From Nocardioides rubriscoriae (GTDB lineage Bacteria; Actinomycetota; Actinomycetes; Propionibacteriales; Nocardioidaceae): 64,000 nucleotides of DNA. Within the stretch, counting starts at the first letter, position 1; each line of letters opens with the position of its first letter. Shown here piece by piece: positions 18,509 to 27,045 of this stretch. The notes beneath the pieces are model-generated. The model saw only the letters and a program-made list of their open reading frames with translations, was not told where the DNA came from and searched no databases. The stretch spans positions 186,001 to 250,000 of the forward strand of contig NZ_VIYJ01000002.1 of assembly GCF_008087085.1 (NCBI RefSeq), in the 5' to 3' direction. The position numbers were made by a program, and so were the translations under genes.

Positions 18509-18799
18509 ATGGCTACTGACTACGACGCACCGCGCAAGAACGAGGAAGACCAGTCCGAGGAGAGCATCGAGGAGCTCAAGGCGCGACGGCACGACAAGAA
18601 CTCCGGCAAGGTCGACGAGGACGAGACCGAGGCCGCCGAGGCCTTCGAGCTGCCCGGCGCCGACCTCTCGCACGAGGAGCTCGCGGTCGAGGTCAAGCCG
18701 AAGCAGGAGGACGAGTTCACCTGCATGAGCTGCTTCCTCGTGCACCACCGCAGCCAGCTCGCCGACGAGAAGAAGATGATCTGCCGCGACTGTGTGTGA
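18509..18799 (+). CDS. DUF4193 family zinc-ribbon protein
   Basis: 96-residue acidic protein starting MATDYDAPRK, the usual N-terminus of this actinobacterial family. The C-terminus has CMSC and CRDC pairs, a zinc ribbon. Function unknown; nearly universal in actinobacteria. A strong GGAGGGG lies at 18489-18495, rather far (13 nt) from this ATG and directly against an in-frame GTG at 18497, so a slightly longer product is possible. Confidence 0.88.
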   Translation: MATDYDAPRKNEEDQSEESIEELKARRHDKNSGKVDEDETEAAEAFELPGADLSHEELAVEVKPKQEDEFTCMSCFLVHHRSQLADEKKMICRDCV

Positions 18800-18987
18800 T
18801 GGTCGCCTCCGACCGGCTCGCGCCTGGCTGGCCGACCTGGCCTGGTAGCGCTGCCGCCGGTCTGGTGGCGGCCGCCCGGGCGCAGGAGCCGGTCTCCGGC
18901 TCCGTGCGCCCTGTGGTCACCTCCTGCTGTGGCCCGGGCGCCTGTTTGCTGGTCGGCTTCGCTTCTGCGGTCGGAGCGAACCTATGG

Positions 18988-19012
18988 CCCGCCACTCCTC
19001 GTGGGTGGCGGG
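18988..19012. terminator. Hairpin, possible terminator
   Basis: CCCGCCAC (18988-18995) and GTGGCGGG (19005-19012) form a perfect 8-bp GC-rich stem with a 9-base loop, between two convergent genes. There is no following T-run. Confidence 0.45.
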
Positions 19013-19027
19013 TCGACGTACGTCCAC

Positions 19028-19073
19028 GGTGGTTGAGGTGCGAGGAGCCCTGGCGACGAGCCTCGAAACCACC
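19028..19073. repeat. Dispersed intergenic hairpin repeat, copy 3
   Basis: GGTGGTTGAGGTGCGAGGAG ... CGACGAGCCTCGAAACCACC: the same element as at 3379 and 6332 but inverted, with a nearly perfect stem along its 46 bp. This is the most regular of the three copies. Confidence 0.75.
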
Positions 19074-19198
19074 GCAGCCGGTCTGCCCGACCGGACCGAC
19101 GACGAGGCAGGCGGCCGCCACCCAGACCGGCGGCAGCCCTCAGCGACGACGGGCGGCCAGCCAGGCGCGGGTCAGCCAGAGGCGACCATCCAGCGCAG

Positions 19199-19510
19199 CT
19201 ACTGGCCGTCCTTGTGGAGGCCCGGGGGCAGGTGGCCGGTGGAGCGGGCGTAGTAGGAGGCGGCCCGGCGCTGGGCGAGCATGCGGGCCAGGCCGACGAA
19301 GGCGCCGCTGAAGACCGCCCAGGCGACGGCCTCGCGCAGCTGCACGTCGGGGTCGGCGGGGTTCTCCGGGGGCTTCTTGCGGGTCGCGGTCCTCCAGGTG
19401 GCGTTGAGCCCCTTCTTGGCCACGGCGGCAGCGCCGAGCGCGGAGACGAGCGAGAAGACCGACCAGATCTTGGAGCTGTCGGGAGCGCCTGAGGCGTCTT
19501 TCTTGGCCAT
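19199..19510 (-). CDS. DUF4235 domain membrane protein
   Basis: 103 residues: short charged N-terminus (MAKKDAS), a hydrophobic segment (about 15-35) with GAAAVAKKGLNATWRTATRKKPPENP typical of DUF4235, a second hydrophobic segment and a basic tail. Function unknown; common in actinobacteria. The ATG at 19510 follows TAGGGT by six bases, so the mRNA is probably leaderless. Confidence 0.85.
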   Translation of the reverse strand: MAKKDASGAPDSSKIWSVFSLVSALGAAAVAKKGLNATWRTATRKKPPENPADPDVQLREAVAWAVFSGAFVGLARMLAQRRAASYYARSTGHLPPGLHKDGQ

Positions 19511-19522
19511 GCCCAGACCCTA
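19511..19522 (-). promoter_or_regulatory. -10 element of leaderless DUF4235 gene
   Basis: Reverse strand TAGGGT (19522-19517), six bases, ATG at 19510; no Shine-Dalgarno. Confidence 0.45.
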
Positions 19523-19548
19523 TAGCGCCGGGTCCGCGGGGTGAGGAC

Positions 19549-20013
19549 CTAGGGCGTCGAGCCGTGCCCGGTGAGGGCTCGTACGGCGCCGGCGAGGTCG
19601 TCGGGGTGGCGGGTGCTGACCAGCCAGTACGGCGCCGGGTCGGCCGGGTCGGTGATCTCGATGCGGACCGCGCGCTTGAGGTAGGGACGCAGCAGCAGGA
19701 ACGCTCGGGCGTCGGCCTCGACCCCGGCCGCACGGCGGGCCTGCTCGGCGTCGAGGGACTCGGCGGTACCGAGGTGACGAGCCTCGATACGGGCCCGCCC
19801 CACGCGCAGCGAGTCGTAGTCGACGACGATCCGGCTCGCGCCGTAGCTGCGCAGCAGCACCGTCAGCAGCGTCAGGGCCAGCGCGGTGACGACCCAGGCG
19901 AGGGGGCCCGGGACGGCGACGACGAGGGCCAGCCAGAGCGACGCGACCAGCATCCAGCCCTGGACCCACCAACGCAGCGGCACGGTGAGCTTCTCGTCGT
20001 ACACCGTGGCCAC
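19549..20013 (-). CDS. DUF3093 domain membrane protein
   Basis: 154 residues from a GTG at 20013, starting VATVYDEKLTVPLRWW, the characteristic DUF3093 opening. Two hydrophobic helices follow (about 20-55), then a soluble PH-like beta-rich domain ending in DPAPYWLVSTRHPDDLAGAV. Function unknown, strictly actinobacterial, and regularly divergent from dut as here. The longer open frame upstream is the antisense of dut and is not coding. Confidence 0.87.
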   Translation of the reverse strand: MATVYDEKLTVPLRWWVQGWMLVASLWLALVVAVPGPLAWVVTALALTLLTVLLRSYGASRIVVDYDSLRVGRARIEARHLGTAESLDAEQARRAAGVEADARAFLLLRPYLKRAVRIEITDPADPAPYWLVSTRHPDDLAGAVRALTGHGSTP

Positions 20014-20073
20014 CAGGCAAGGGTCCCATCCGGCCGGTCGCGAGTCACCACGAGGTCCCCACGCAGGTCCGAC

Positions 20074-20088
20074 TAGGGTCCGGGCGTG
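20074..20088 (+). promoter_or_regulatory. Leaderless promoter of dut operon
   Basis: TAGGGT at 20074-20079, six bases (CCGGGC), GTG at 20086, with no Shine-Dalgarno. Confidence 0.5.
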
Positions 20089-20601
20089 CCCGACCTCGAG
20101 ATCCAGGTGGTCCGACTCGACCCCGACCTCCCGCTGCCCGCCTACGCCCACCCGGGCGACGCGGGCGCCGACCTGCTCACCACCGTCGACGTCACCCTCG
20201 CGCCGGGGGAGCGCGCCCTGGTGCCGACCGGGGTGGCGATCGCACTGCCCGACGGCTTCGTGGCCCTGGTGCACCCGCGTTCGGGGCTGGCCGCGCGGCA
20301 CGGGCTGTCGATCGTCAACACCCCGGGCACCGTCGACGCCGGCTACCGCGGCGAGATCAAGGTGCTCCTGGTCAACCACGACCGGCACGAGCCGATCGAG
20401 CTGCGTCGCGGCGACCGCGTCGCCCAGCTCGTGGTGCAGCGCTTCGAGCGCGCGGCGTTCGTCGAGGTCGACCGCCTCCCCGCGAGCGCGCGAGGGTCCG
20501 GGGGCTACGGTTCTACCGGTGGGTTCGGTGCTGCCGACCCCCCGCCAGACCCCCACGACAGCCCAGCCCCCTCCGTCCCCGTCCCAGGAGAGTCCTCGTG
20601 A
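20086..20601 (+). CDS. dut: dUTP diphosphatase
   Basis: Trimeric dUTPase of 171 residues, hydrolysing dUTP to dUMP and pyrophosphate. Motifs: GDAGADL (1), PRSGLA (2), the uracil-binding [11 protein letters not shown] (3), [10 protein letters not shown] (4) and the P-loop-like [13 protein letters not shown] (5). After motif 5 there is a Pro-rich tail of about 25 residues. First gene of a tightly packed four-gene run; its stop overlaps the next start. Confidence 0.95.
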   Translation: MPDLEIQVVRLDPDLPLPAYAHPGDAGADLLTTVDVTLAPGERALVPTGVAIALPDGFVALVHPRSGLAARHGLSIVNTPGTVDAGYRGEIKVLLVNHDRHEPIELRRGDRVAQLVVQRFERAAFVEVDRLPASARGSGGYGSTGGFGAADPPPDPHDSPAPSVPVPGESS

Positions 20602-21236
20602 AGTTCCGCCGCAAGTCCGCCGACGAGAAGGCGCAGGAGGCCCTCGACGTGGAGACCGCGACGGCGCACGACCAGGAGCCGCAGGAGCCGCTCGTGGGGC
20701 CCTTCGACGCCGAGGACCTCCCCGACGACGGGCTCCAGCGCGTCGACCTGGGCTCCCTGCTCATCGCGCCGCCCGACGACCGCGAGCTGCGCATGCAGGT
20801 CGACGAGACCACCGGCGAGGTGCAGTCGGTGATGCTGGCCGGTGCCGACGGGGCGCTCGAGCTGCGGGCTTTCGCCGCCCCGCGCCACGGCGACCTGTGG
20901 AGCGAGGTCCGGCCCAAGATCGCCGCCGACATGGCCCAGCGCGGCGGCACCGCCACCGAGCGCGAGGGCCGCTTCGGCGCCGAGCTCGTCTGCGCGATCC
21001 AGGTCCAGCGCCCCGAGGGCAACGGGGTGCAGAACTCCCGCATCATCGGCATCAACGGCTCGCGCTGGCTCCTGCGCGCGACCTTCCTCGGCACCCCGGC
21101 CCGCGACCTCGACGCGTCGGGCGACTGGGAGGACCTGCTCACCCAGGTCGCCGTGCGCCGGGGCGGCAACCCGATGATGGTCGGCGAGCCGCTGCCCCTG
21201 GTGCTCCCCGAGAGCGCACGGCGCGTGCAGGGCTGA
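20598..21236 (+). CDS. DUF3710 domain protein
   Basis: 212 residues, starting [11 protein letters not shown] at a GTG overlapping the dut stop (GTGA). An acidic/basic N-terminus is followed by the DUF3710 domain ([24 protein letters not shown], the [15 protein letters not shown] block and [12 protein letters not shown] near the end). Function unknown; this actinobacterial family almost always follows dut, suggesting a link with nucleotide pools or DNA metabolism. Confidence 0.9.
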   Translation: MKFRRKSADEKAQEALDVETATAHDQEPQEPLVGPFDAEDLPDDGLQRVDLGSLLIAPPDDRELRMQVDETTGEVQSVMLAGADGALELRAFAAPRHGDLWSEVRPKIAADMAQRGGTATEREGRFGAELVCAIQVQRPEGNGVQNSRIIGINGSRWLLRATFLGTPARDLDASGDWEDLLTQVAVRRGGNPMMVGEPLPLVLPESARRVQG

Positions 21237-21242
21237 GGTCCC

Positions 21243-21608
21243 GTGCCCGAGAAGAGCCGACTGAGGCGCAGCATCAGCAAGTGGGCCAACCCTGACACCG
21301 GCTACGCGCGTGACATGCGCGCGACCTACGTCGGCTCGGGCAACGTCTGCATCGCCGATGCCCCCGACCGTGAGCTGGTGACCCTGCGCGGCACGATCCG
21401 CACGATCACGGTCCGCCCGCGCGGCGGCGTACCCGCCCTCGAGGCCGAGCTCTACGACGGCTCCGGCGTGCTGACGATCGTCTGGCTGGGCCGGCGCCAG
21501 ATCGCGGGCATCGACCCGGGCCGCTCGGTGCAGGTGCGGGCGCGCATCGGCGTCCACGACGGCCACCGGATCATCTACAACCCGCGCTACGAGCTGCTGT
21601 CGACGTGA
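21243..21608 (+). CDS. OB-fold nucleic-acid-binding protein
   Basis: 121 residues. An OB fold is indicated by the beta-strand pattern VTLRGTIRTITVRP, ALEAELYDGSGVLTIVWLGRRQIAGI and VRARIGVHDGHRIIYNPRYEL. Single-domain OB proteins of this kind follow DUF3710 in actinobacteria; the role is unknown, with single-strand DNA or RNA binding the obvious possibility. Six bp after DUF3710 and overlapping the next gene by 4 bp. Confidence 0.85.
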   Translation: MPEKSRLRRSISKWANPDTGYARDMRATYVGSGNVCIADAPDRELVTLRGTIRTITVRPRGGVPALEAELYDGSGVLTIVWLGRRQIAGIDPGRSVQVRARIGVHDGHRIIYNPRYELLST

Positions 21609-22363
21609 GCGACGAGATCGATCGCCGGGCCGACAGTGCCCCGCACGCCGCGTCGGAGCCGACCGCGATGGTCGAGACCGTCGAGGCGATGGTGCGCCAG
21701 CAGATGGCCAAGGCGCTGGGCGGGCGGCGCGGCATGCTGGAGGCGGCGATCCCGGGTCTGCTGTTCACCGCCATCTGGCTGCCCACCAAGGACCTGCGCC
21801 TGGCCCTGGTCGTCAGCCTGGTCTCCGCCGGGGTCGCGCTCGTGCTCCGGCTGATCCAGCGCAGCACCCTGCAGTACGTCCTCAACGCCGTGTTCTCCAT
21901 CGGCATCGGCTACGTCTTCGTGCGTCTGGCCGCCCGCGGCGGTGGCTCCGCGGACGACCAGGCCCTGGCGTTCTTCCTGCCCGGGATCATCTACAGCCTG
22001 GTCTACACCATCCTGCTGTTCGGCTCGGTCGCCGTGCGCTGGCCCGCGATCGGCTTCATGCTCGGCAGCGTGACCGGTGACCCCACCGCCTGGCACGCCG
22101 AGCCCCAGGTCGTCCGGCTGTGCGGGCGCCTCACGCTCCTGCTCGGTGCCCCGGGCGCGATCGGCGTGCTGCTGCAGGGACCGGTGTGGCTGCTCGGCTG
22201 GCAGGACGTCATCGGCACCGGCACCGCCGTCGCGATCATCGCCGCACTGCGCTACGGCCTGGGCTGGCCGCTGCGGATCGCGTCGTGGTCGGCGATGGTG
22301 TGGCTGCTGGCCCGCAACGCGACACCCCTCGACTCCGCTGAGGGCCGCCCCGCACCGGGCTGA
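21605..22363 (+). CDS. DUF3159 family membrane protein
   Basis: 252 residues with five or six hydrophobic segments; the conserved block LEAAIPGLLFTAIWL and LRLIQRSTLQYVLNAVFSIGIGY identifies DUF3159. Function unknown, actinobacterial, last gene of the dut run. The stop codon lies inside the first unit of a 14-bp tandem repeat. Confidence 0.87.
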   Translation: MSDEIDRRADSAPHAASEPTAMVETVEAMVRQQMAKALGGRRGMLEAAIPGLLFTAIWLPTKDLRLALVVSLVSAGVALVLRLIQRSTLQYVLNAVFSIGIGYVFVRLAARGGGSADDQALAFFLPGIIYSLVYTILLFGSVAVRWPAIGFMLGSVTGDPTAWHAEPQVVRLCGRLTLLLGAPGAIGVLLQGPVWLLGWQDVIGTGTAVAIIAALRYGLGWPLRIASWSAMVWLLARNATPLDSAEGRPAPG

Positions 22364-22433
22364 CCCGACCGGGCTGACCCGACCGGGCTGACCCGACCGG
22401 GCTGACCCGACCGGGCCGACCCGACCGGGCCGA
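22355..22433. repeat. 14-bp tandem repeat, five full copies plus a partial one
   Basis: Unit CCGGGCTGACCCGA repeats exactly at 22355, 22369, 22383 and 22397; a fifth unit at 22411 differs by one base and a partial sixth ends at 22433. It starts in the last codons of DUF3159 and fills the gap before the convergent TrkA gene. Every full unit but the fifth contains TGA in the same register, so copy-number change would not alter the protein. Confidence 0.9.
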
Positions 22434-22443
22434 GCGTGCTGCG

Positions 22444-23115
22444 TCAGCCGCCGTGCAGGCGCGGGGCCAGCATCCGCTCGAGCTCGTCCTCGCCCTCGGC
22501 GCCGACGACGAAGAGCAGCTCGTCGCCCGACTCGACCGGCTGCTCGGGGTCGGGCACGTAGACCTGGCCGTCGCGCAGGATCGTGACCAGCGCGCAGTTC
22601 TCGGGGAAGGGGATCAGCCCTACCGGCTTGCCGACGTAGGGGGAGTCGCCCGGCAACGTCATCTCGACGAGGTTGGCGTTGCCCTGGCGGAAGGTGAACA
22701 GCCGCACCAGGTCGCCGACGGTGACGGCCTCCTCGACCAGCGCCGACATGATGCGTGGGGTCGAGACGTTGACGTCGACGCCCCACGCCTCGGTGAACAG
22801 CCACTCGTTGTTGGGGTGGTTGACCCGACCGACGGTGCGAGGGACCCCGAACTCCGTCTTGGCCAGCAGCGAGGTCACCAGGTTGACCTTGTCGTCGCCG
22901 GTGGCGGCGATGACGACGTCGCACTTGTCGAGACGCGCCTCCTGCAGCGACGACATCTCGCAGGAGTCGGCCAGCAGCCACTCGGCGTCGGGGACGCGCT
23001 CGGGCATCACCGAGCGGGGGTTCTTGTCGATCAGCAGGACCTCGTGGCCGTTGCCGATCAGCTCGCGGGCGATCGAGCGGCCGACGGCGCCGGCGCCGGC
23101 GATGGCGACTCTCAT
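22444..23115 (-). CDS. TrkA-type potassium uptake regulatory protein (second of pair)
   Basis: 223 residues: RCK-N NAD(H)-binding domain with GAGAVGRSIARELIGNGHEV and the acidic strand end LLIDK, then an RCK-C (TrkA-C) domain. Such proteins gate potassium transporters. The gene follows the other TrkA gene by 22 bp with a GAGGA Shine-Dalgarno. The two correspond to the mycobacterial ceoB/ceoC pair. Here no TrkH/KtrB pore is adjacent; the only transporter nearby is the divergent APC-type protein. Confidence 0.9.
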   Translation of the reverse strand: MRVAIAGAGAVGRSIARELIGNGHEVLLIDKNPRSVMPERVPDAEWLLADSCEMSSLQEARLDKCDVVIAATGDDKVNLVTSLLAKTEFGVPRTVGRVNHPNNEWLFTEAWGVDVNVSTPRIMSALVEEAVTVGDLVRLFTFRQGNANLVEMTLPGDSPYVGKPVGLIPFPENCALVTILRDGQVYVPDPEQPVESGDELLFVVGAEGEDELERMLAPRLHGG

Positions 23116-23137
23116 GCTCGGGTCCTCATCCGGGTCC

Positions 23138-23806
23138 TCATCCGTGGTGCTCCTCTGGGCCGTTCTTGATGACCTCGAACACGTGTCCGGCGTCGGACTC
23201 GCGCATGACCAGGTGGATCAGGTCGTTCTCCTGGATGACGGTCTGACGGTCGGGCAGCATGCCCTCGCCGAGCCGGTCGATCCAGGCGATCCGTCCACCG
23301 GTCTGCAGCTGGAGGTCGACGGTGCGCTGGCCCACCCACACCTCGGGGATCGGGACCTGGTCGACCCGGATGGCGCCGCTGGGATCGCGGAAGTCGGGCT
23401 CGGCGCCGGCCGGCAGGATGCGGCGCAGCACCTGGTCGGCGGTCCACTTGACGGTCGCGACGGTCGTGATGCCGAGCCGCTGGTAGACCTCGGCGCGACC
23501 GGGGTCGTAGATGCGGGCGACGACCTGCTGGATGCCGAACTGCTCGCGTGCGACACGCGCGGCGATGATGTTGGAGTTGTCACCGCTCGAGACGGCGGCG
23601 AACGCGTCGGCCCGCTTGATCCCGGCCTTCTCCAGCACCTGCTGGTCGAACCCGTAGCCGGTCACCTTGTCGCCGTTGAAGGCCGGTCCCAGACGCCGGA
23701 AGGCGTCGGGCTCGCTGTCGATGACGGCGACGGTGTGGTTGCGGTCCTCGAGGCTGCGGGCCAGGGTCGAGCCCACCCGGCCACAGCCCATGATCACGAC
23801 ATGCAC
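23138..23806 (-). CDS. TrkA-type potassium uptake regulatory protein (first of pair)
   Basis: 222 residues. RCK-N motif MGCGRVGSTLARSLEDRNH and VIDSEPDAF, then an RCK-C domain from about residue 135. The start is the GTG at 23806, six bases after TAGGGT, which makes a leaderless mRNA. It is divergent from the KimA-like transporter gene (57 bp apart), a pairing that suggests the TrkA proteins regulate that transporter. Confidence 0.9.
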   Translation of the reverse strand: MHVVIMGCGRVGSTLARSLEDRNHTVAVIDSEPDAFRRLGPAFNGDKVTGYGFDQQVLEKAGIKRADAFAAVSSGDNSNIIAARVAREQFGIQQVVARIYDPGRAEVYQRLGITTVATVKWTADQVLRRILPAGAEPDFRDPSGAIRVDQVPIPEVWVGQRTVDLQLQTGGRIAWIDRLGEGMLPDRQTVIQENDLIHLVMRESDAGHVFEVIKNGPEEHHG

Positions 23807-23863
23807 GACGTCACCCTAGTGCGGGGAGCACCGATCGCGTCGGGCACCGTACTCTTTCGGCTC
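23807..23863. promoter_or_regulatory. Divergent promoter region, trkA / APC transporter
   Basis: Leftward: TAGGGT (23818-23813) six bases from the GTG of trkA. Rightward: TACTCT (23850-23855), eight bases, GTG at 23864. Both appear to be leaderless. No second-messenger riboswitch fold is recognisable in so short a gap. Confidence 0.5.
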
Positions 23864-25912
23864 GTGGGTGTCGGAGATGTCTCTAAGCGGATCCTGCTCG
23901 GACGCAAGCTCCGGTCCGCGCAGCTGGGCGAGACCCTGCTGCCCAAGCGCATCGCGCTCCCCATCTTCGCCAGCGACGCCCTGTCGTCGGTCGCCTACGC
24001 GCCCGACGAGGTCTTCATCATGCTGTCGCTGGCCGGGGCGTCCTACTACGTGTGGTCGTGGAAGATCGCGATCGCCGTCGCCCTCGTCATGGCGGCCGTG
24101 ATCGCCTCCTACCGCCAGACCGTCCACGCCTACCCCAGCGGCGGCGGTGACTACGAGGTCGCCACGGTCAACCTCGGTCGCAAGGCCGGCACCACGGTCG
24201 CGAGCGCCCTGCTGGTCGACTACGTCTTGACCGTGGCGGTGTCGATCTCGGCCGCCGCGCAGTACGCCGGCGCGGCCATCCCTGTGCTCCACGACCACGA
24301 GGCCACCTTCGCCTCGGCGATGGTCATCCTGCTGATGTCGATGAACCTGCGCGGCATCCGTGAGTCCGGCACGTTCTTCGCGGTCCCGACCTACGCCTTC
24401 ATGGCGGCGGTGATCGGGATGTGTCTCTTCGGGTTCCTGCGACTGGCCGAGGGCACGCTGCCCGACGTCGAGAGTGCCGACCTGACGATCCTGCCCGACC
24501 CGAGCTACGAGGGGTCGCTGACGACGGTCGCGCTGCTGTTCCTGCTGGCGCGCGCCTTCTCCTCGGGGTGTGCAGCCCTGACCGGTGTCGAGGCGATCTC
24601 CAACGGCGTACCCGCCTTCCAGCGGCCCAAGAGCAAGAACGCCGCGACGACGCTGCTCCTGCTCGGCATGATCGCCATCACGATGATGGTCAGCGTCATC
24701 GTCCTGGCCAAGCAGATGGGCTTGAAGTACGTCGACCCGGCCGACCTCGACCGGTTGGTGCAGGCTGACGGCACCCCGGTGCCGTCCGACTACGAGCAGA
24801 ACGCCGTCATCGCGCAGATCGCCAAGGCGGTGTTCAGCGACTTCCCGCCCGGCTTCTACGCGGTCGTCGTGGTCACCGGCATCATCCTGGTGCTGGCCGC
24901 CAACACGGCGTTCAACGGCTTCCCGGTCCTGGGCTCGATCCTGGCCAAGGACGGCCTGGCCCCCCGCGCGCTCGGCTCGCGCGGCGACCGGCTCGCCTAC
25001 TCCAACGGCATCCTGTTCCTGGCGGTGATGGCGATCATCCTGATCGTCATCTTCAACGCCGAGACCACCCGGCTGATCCAGCTCTACATCGTCGGGGTGT
25101 TCGTCTCCTTCAACCTCAGCCAGCTCGGCATGATCCGTCACTGGACGCGCCACCTGGCCACCGAGCGCGACAGCGTCACCCGGCTGCGGATGCAGCGCTC
25201 CCGGGTCATCAACACCATCGGGCTGTCGTTCACCGCGGTCGTGCTCGTGGTCGTGCTCATCACCAAGTTCCTGGCCGGCGCCTGGATCACGATCCTCGCG
25301 ATGGCGTTCTTCTACGCGCTGATGGTCGGCATCCGCGGTCACTACGACAAGGTGGCGCTCGAGCTCGCGGCCGACGAGGGCGACAAGGTCATGCCCACCC
25401 GGGTGCACGCCATCGTGCTGGTCTCCAAGGTGCACAAGCCGACCCTGCGGGCCCTGGCCTTCGCCAAGGCCTCGCGCCCCAACGTCCTCGAGGCGGTCTA
25501 CGTCGCCACCGACCCGCGCGAGACCAACGCGCTGGTCGAGCAGTGGGAGAGCCGCAACCTGGGCGTGCCGCTCAAGCTGCTGCACTCGCCCTACCGCGAG
25601 CTGGTCAACCCGATCGTCTCCTACGCCACCGAGATCCGGCGGGCCAACCCGCGCGGCGTCGTGGCGGTCTACATCCCCGAGTACGTCGTCGGGCGCTGGT
25701 GGGAGCAGCTGCTGCACAACCAGACCGCGCTGCGGCTCAAGGGCCGCCTGCTCTTCACCCCCGGCGTCATGGTCACCTCCGTGCCCTACCAGCTGCGTTC
25801 CTCGCAGATCGCCGTCGAGCGCGAGGAGCGCGAGACGTTCCGCATCAAGGCCGGCGACCTGCGTCGGGGCCAGGTCGACGAGCGCCCCCGCACCCGCGGC
25901 CCGCGCACGTGA
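23864..25912 (+). CDS. APC superfamily (KimA-like) potassium/amino-acid transporter
   Basis: About 682 residues. Some 12 membrane helices are followed by a soluble C-terminal domain of about 170 residues (from about 510). The N-terminus has LLGRKLRSAQLGETLLPKRIALPIFASDALSSVAYAPDEV; several helices carry Gly/Ala-rich APC motifs. The family includes Bacillus KimA, a high-affinity K+ importer. The divergent position to two TrkA proteins supports potassium transport. The frame is open far upstream, but the GTG at 23864 gives the family N-terminus. Confidence 0.82.
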   Translation: MGVGDVSKRILLGRKLRSAQLGETLLPKRIALPIFASDALSSVAYAPDEVFIMLSLAGASYYVWSWKIAIAVALVMAAVIASYRQTVHAYPSGGGDYEVATVNLGRKAGTTVASALLVDYVLTVAVSISAAAQYAGAAIPVLHDHEATFASAMVILLMSMNLRGIRESGTFFAVPTYAFMAAVIGMCLFGFLRLAEGTLPDVESADLTILPDPSYEGSLTTVALLFLLARAFSSGCAALTGVEAISNGVPAFQRPKSKNAATTLLLLGMIAITMMVSVIVLAKQMGLKYVDPADLDRLVQADGTPVPSDYEQNAVIAQIAKAVFSDFPPGFYAVVVVTGIILVLAANTAFNGFPVLGSILAKDGLAPRALGSRGDRLAYSNGILFLAVMAIILIVIFNAETTRLIQLYIVGVFVSFNLSQLGMIRHWTRHLATERDSVTRLRMQRSRVINTIGLSFTAVVLVVVLITKFLAGAWITILAMAFFYALMVGIRGHYDKVALELAADEGDKVMPTRVHAIVLVSKVHKPTLRALAFAKASRPNVLEAVYVATDPRETNALVEQWESRNLGVPLKLLHSPYRELVNPIVSYATEIRRANPRGVVAVYIPEYVVGRWWEQLLHNQTALRLKGRLLFTPGVMVTSVPYQLRSSQIAVEREERETFRIKAGDLRRGQVDERPRTRGPRT

Positions 25913-27045
25913 CCCCGTCCTCCGGCGGTACCCGGGGCCGCCGGCCCCGCACCCGCCAGCCCCGCGGCGCCTCCCGCGTCGGAGCGCGCTTCGAGGTCGA
26001 GGTCGGCCCGGTCGGCCACGGCGGGTTCTGCGTCGCGCGCCACGAGGGCCGCGCGGTGTTCGTGCGTCACGCCCTGCCGCGGGAGCGGGTCGTCGTGCTC
26101 GTCACCGAGGGCACCGAGGGCGACCGCTTCTGGCGGGCCGACGCCGTCGAGGTGCTGCAGGCCTCCCCGCACCGCGTCGAGCCGCCCTGCCCGTACGCCG
26201 GCCCCGACGCCTGCGGCGGGTGCGACCTCCAGCACGTGGCCGTGCCCCACCAGCGCGAGCTGAAGGCCGCCGTCGTCGCCGAGCAGCTGCGCCGTCTGGC
26301 CGGGCTCGAGGTCGACGTCGTGGTCGAGGAGGTGCCTGGCGACACGCCTCCCGGCAGCGGCCTCGGCTGGCGCACCAGGCAGCGCTACTCGCGGTTGCCC
26401 GACGGCGGGCGGGCCATGCGCAAGCACCGCTCCCACGACCTCGTGCCCGTCGACCAGTGCCTGCTCGAGTCGCCCGACCCGTCGCCGCACCACGTGCTCG
26501 GCGTCGACTTCGCCGTCGAGGCCGACGGGTTCTGGCAGGTCCACCCCAGGGCGCCGGCGATCCTGGTCGACGCCGTGCTCGCCGTCCTCGACCCGCGGCC
26601 CGGCGAGTCCGTGCTCGACCTCTACGCCGGCGTCGGGCTCTTCGCCCGCTTCCTGGGGGACCGGGTCGGTGACGCCGCGCTCGTCACGATGGTCGAGGGC
26701 GACCGCACCGCCGCCTCGCACGCGGCCGACAACGTGCCGGGCGCGACCGTCCTGACCGGTGACGTCGCGACCGTCCTGGCGGGCCTCCCTGCCGACCCCG
26801 TCGCGCCGGTCGACCTCGTGGTCCTCGACCCGCCCCGCGAGGGCGCCAAGCGCGCGGTCGTCGAGCAGGTCGTCGCCCGGGCCCCGCGCGCGATCGCCTA
26901 CGTCGCCTGCGACCCCGCGGCCCTGGCCCGCGACGTCGCGATCCTCGCCGAGCACGGCTACGGCCTGGTGAGCCTGCGGGCGTTCGACCTGTTCCCCATG
27001 ACGTCACACGTTGAGGTCGTGGCGTTGTTGTCGAGAGGCAGTTGA
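25909..27045 (+). CDS. TrmA/RumA-family RNA (uracil-C5) methyltransferase
   Basis: 378 residues; GTG overlaps the stop of the transporter (GTGA). An N-terminal TRAM domain is followed by Fe-S cysteines (CPYAGPDACGGCDLQ), a Rossmann SAM domain with LDLYAGVGLFARFL, the DPPREG motif and the nucleophile in AYVACDPAALARDV, ending FDLFPMTSHVE, all typical of m5U methyltransferases acting on rRNA or tRNA. This exact actinobacterial form (KimA-like, TRAM methyltransferase) is a common neighbour pair. Confidence 0.88.
   Translation: MTPSSGGTRGRRPRTRQPRGASRVGARFEVEVGPVGHGGFCVARHEGRAVFVRHALPRERVVVLVTEGTEGDRFWRADAVEVLQASPHRVEPPCPYAGPDACGGCDLQHVAVPHQRELKAAVVAEQLRRLAGLEVDVVVEEVPGDTPPGSGLGWRTRQRYSRLPDGGRAMRKHRSHDLVPVDQCLLESPDPSPHHVLGVDFAVEADGFWQVHPRAPAILVDAVLAVLDPRPGESVLDLYAGVGLFARFLGDRVGDAALVTMVEGDRTAASHAADNVPGATVLTGDVATVLAGLPADPVAPVDLVVLDPPREGAKRAVVEQVVARAPRAIAYVACDPAALARDVAILAEHGYGLVSLRAFDLFPMTSHVEVVALLSRGS

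Larger units (their letters stand above)
18798..19190. repeat. 80-bp imperfect inverted repeat framing a convergent intergenic region
   Basis: Left arm 18798-18878 and right arm 19111-19190 are inverted copies with clearly high identity: both contain GATGGTCGCCTC, GCGCCTGGCTGGCCG, CTGCCGCCGGTCTG and GTGGCGGCCGCC in the same order. The arms begin directly at the ends of two convergent genes. The loop of about 230 bp contains a small CCCGCCAC/GTGGCGGG hairpin (18988-19012) and a copy of the dispersed repeat. No protein-coding content was recognised in the arms. Confidence 0.75.

Noticed and set aside
18798..19190. Insertion sequence with terminal inverted repeats
   Set aside because: No transposase frame exists between the arms and no target-site duplication was seen; the arms start at gene ends, so a mobile element is only one possibility.
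22355..22433. CRISPR array
   Set aside because: Units are 14 bp, directly adjacent and without spacers; it is a simple tandem repeat.
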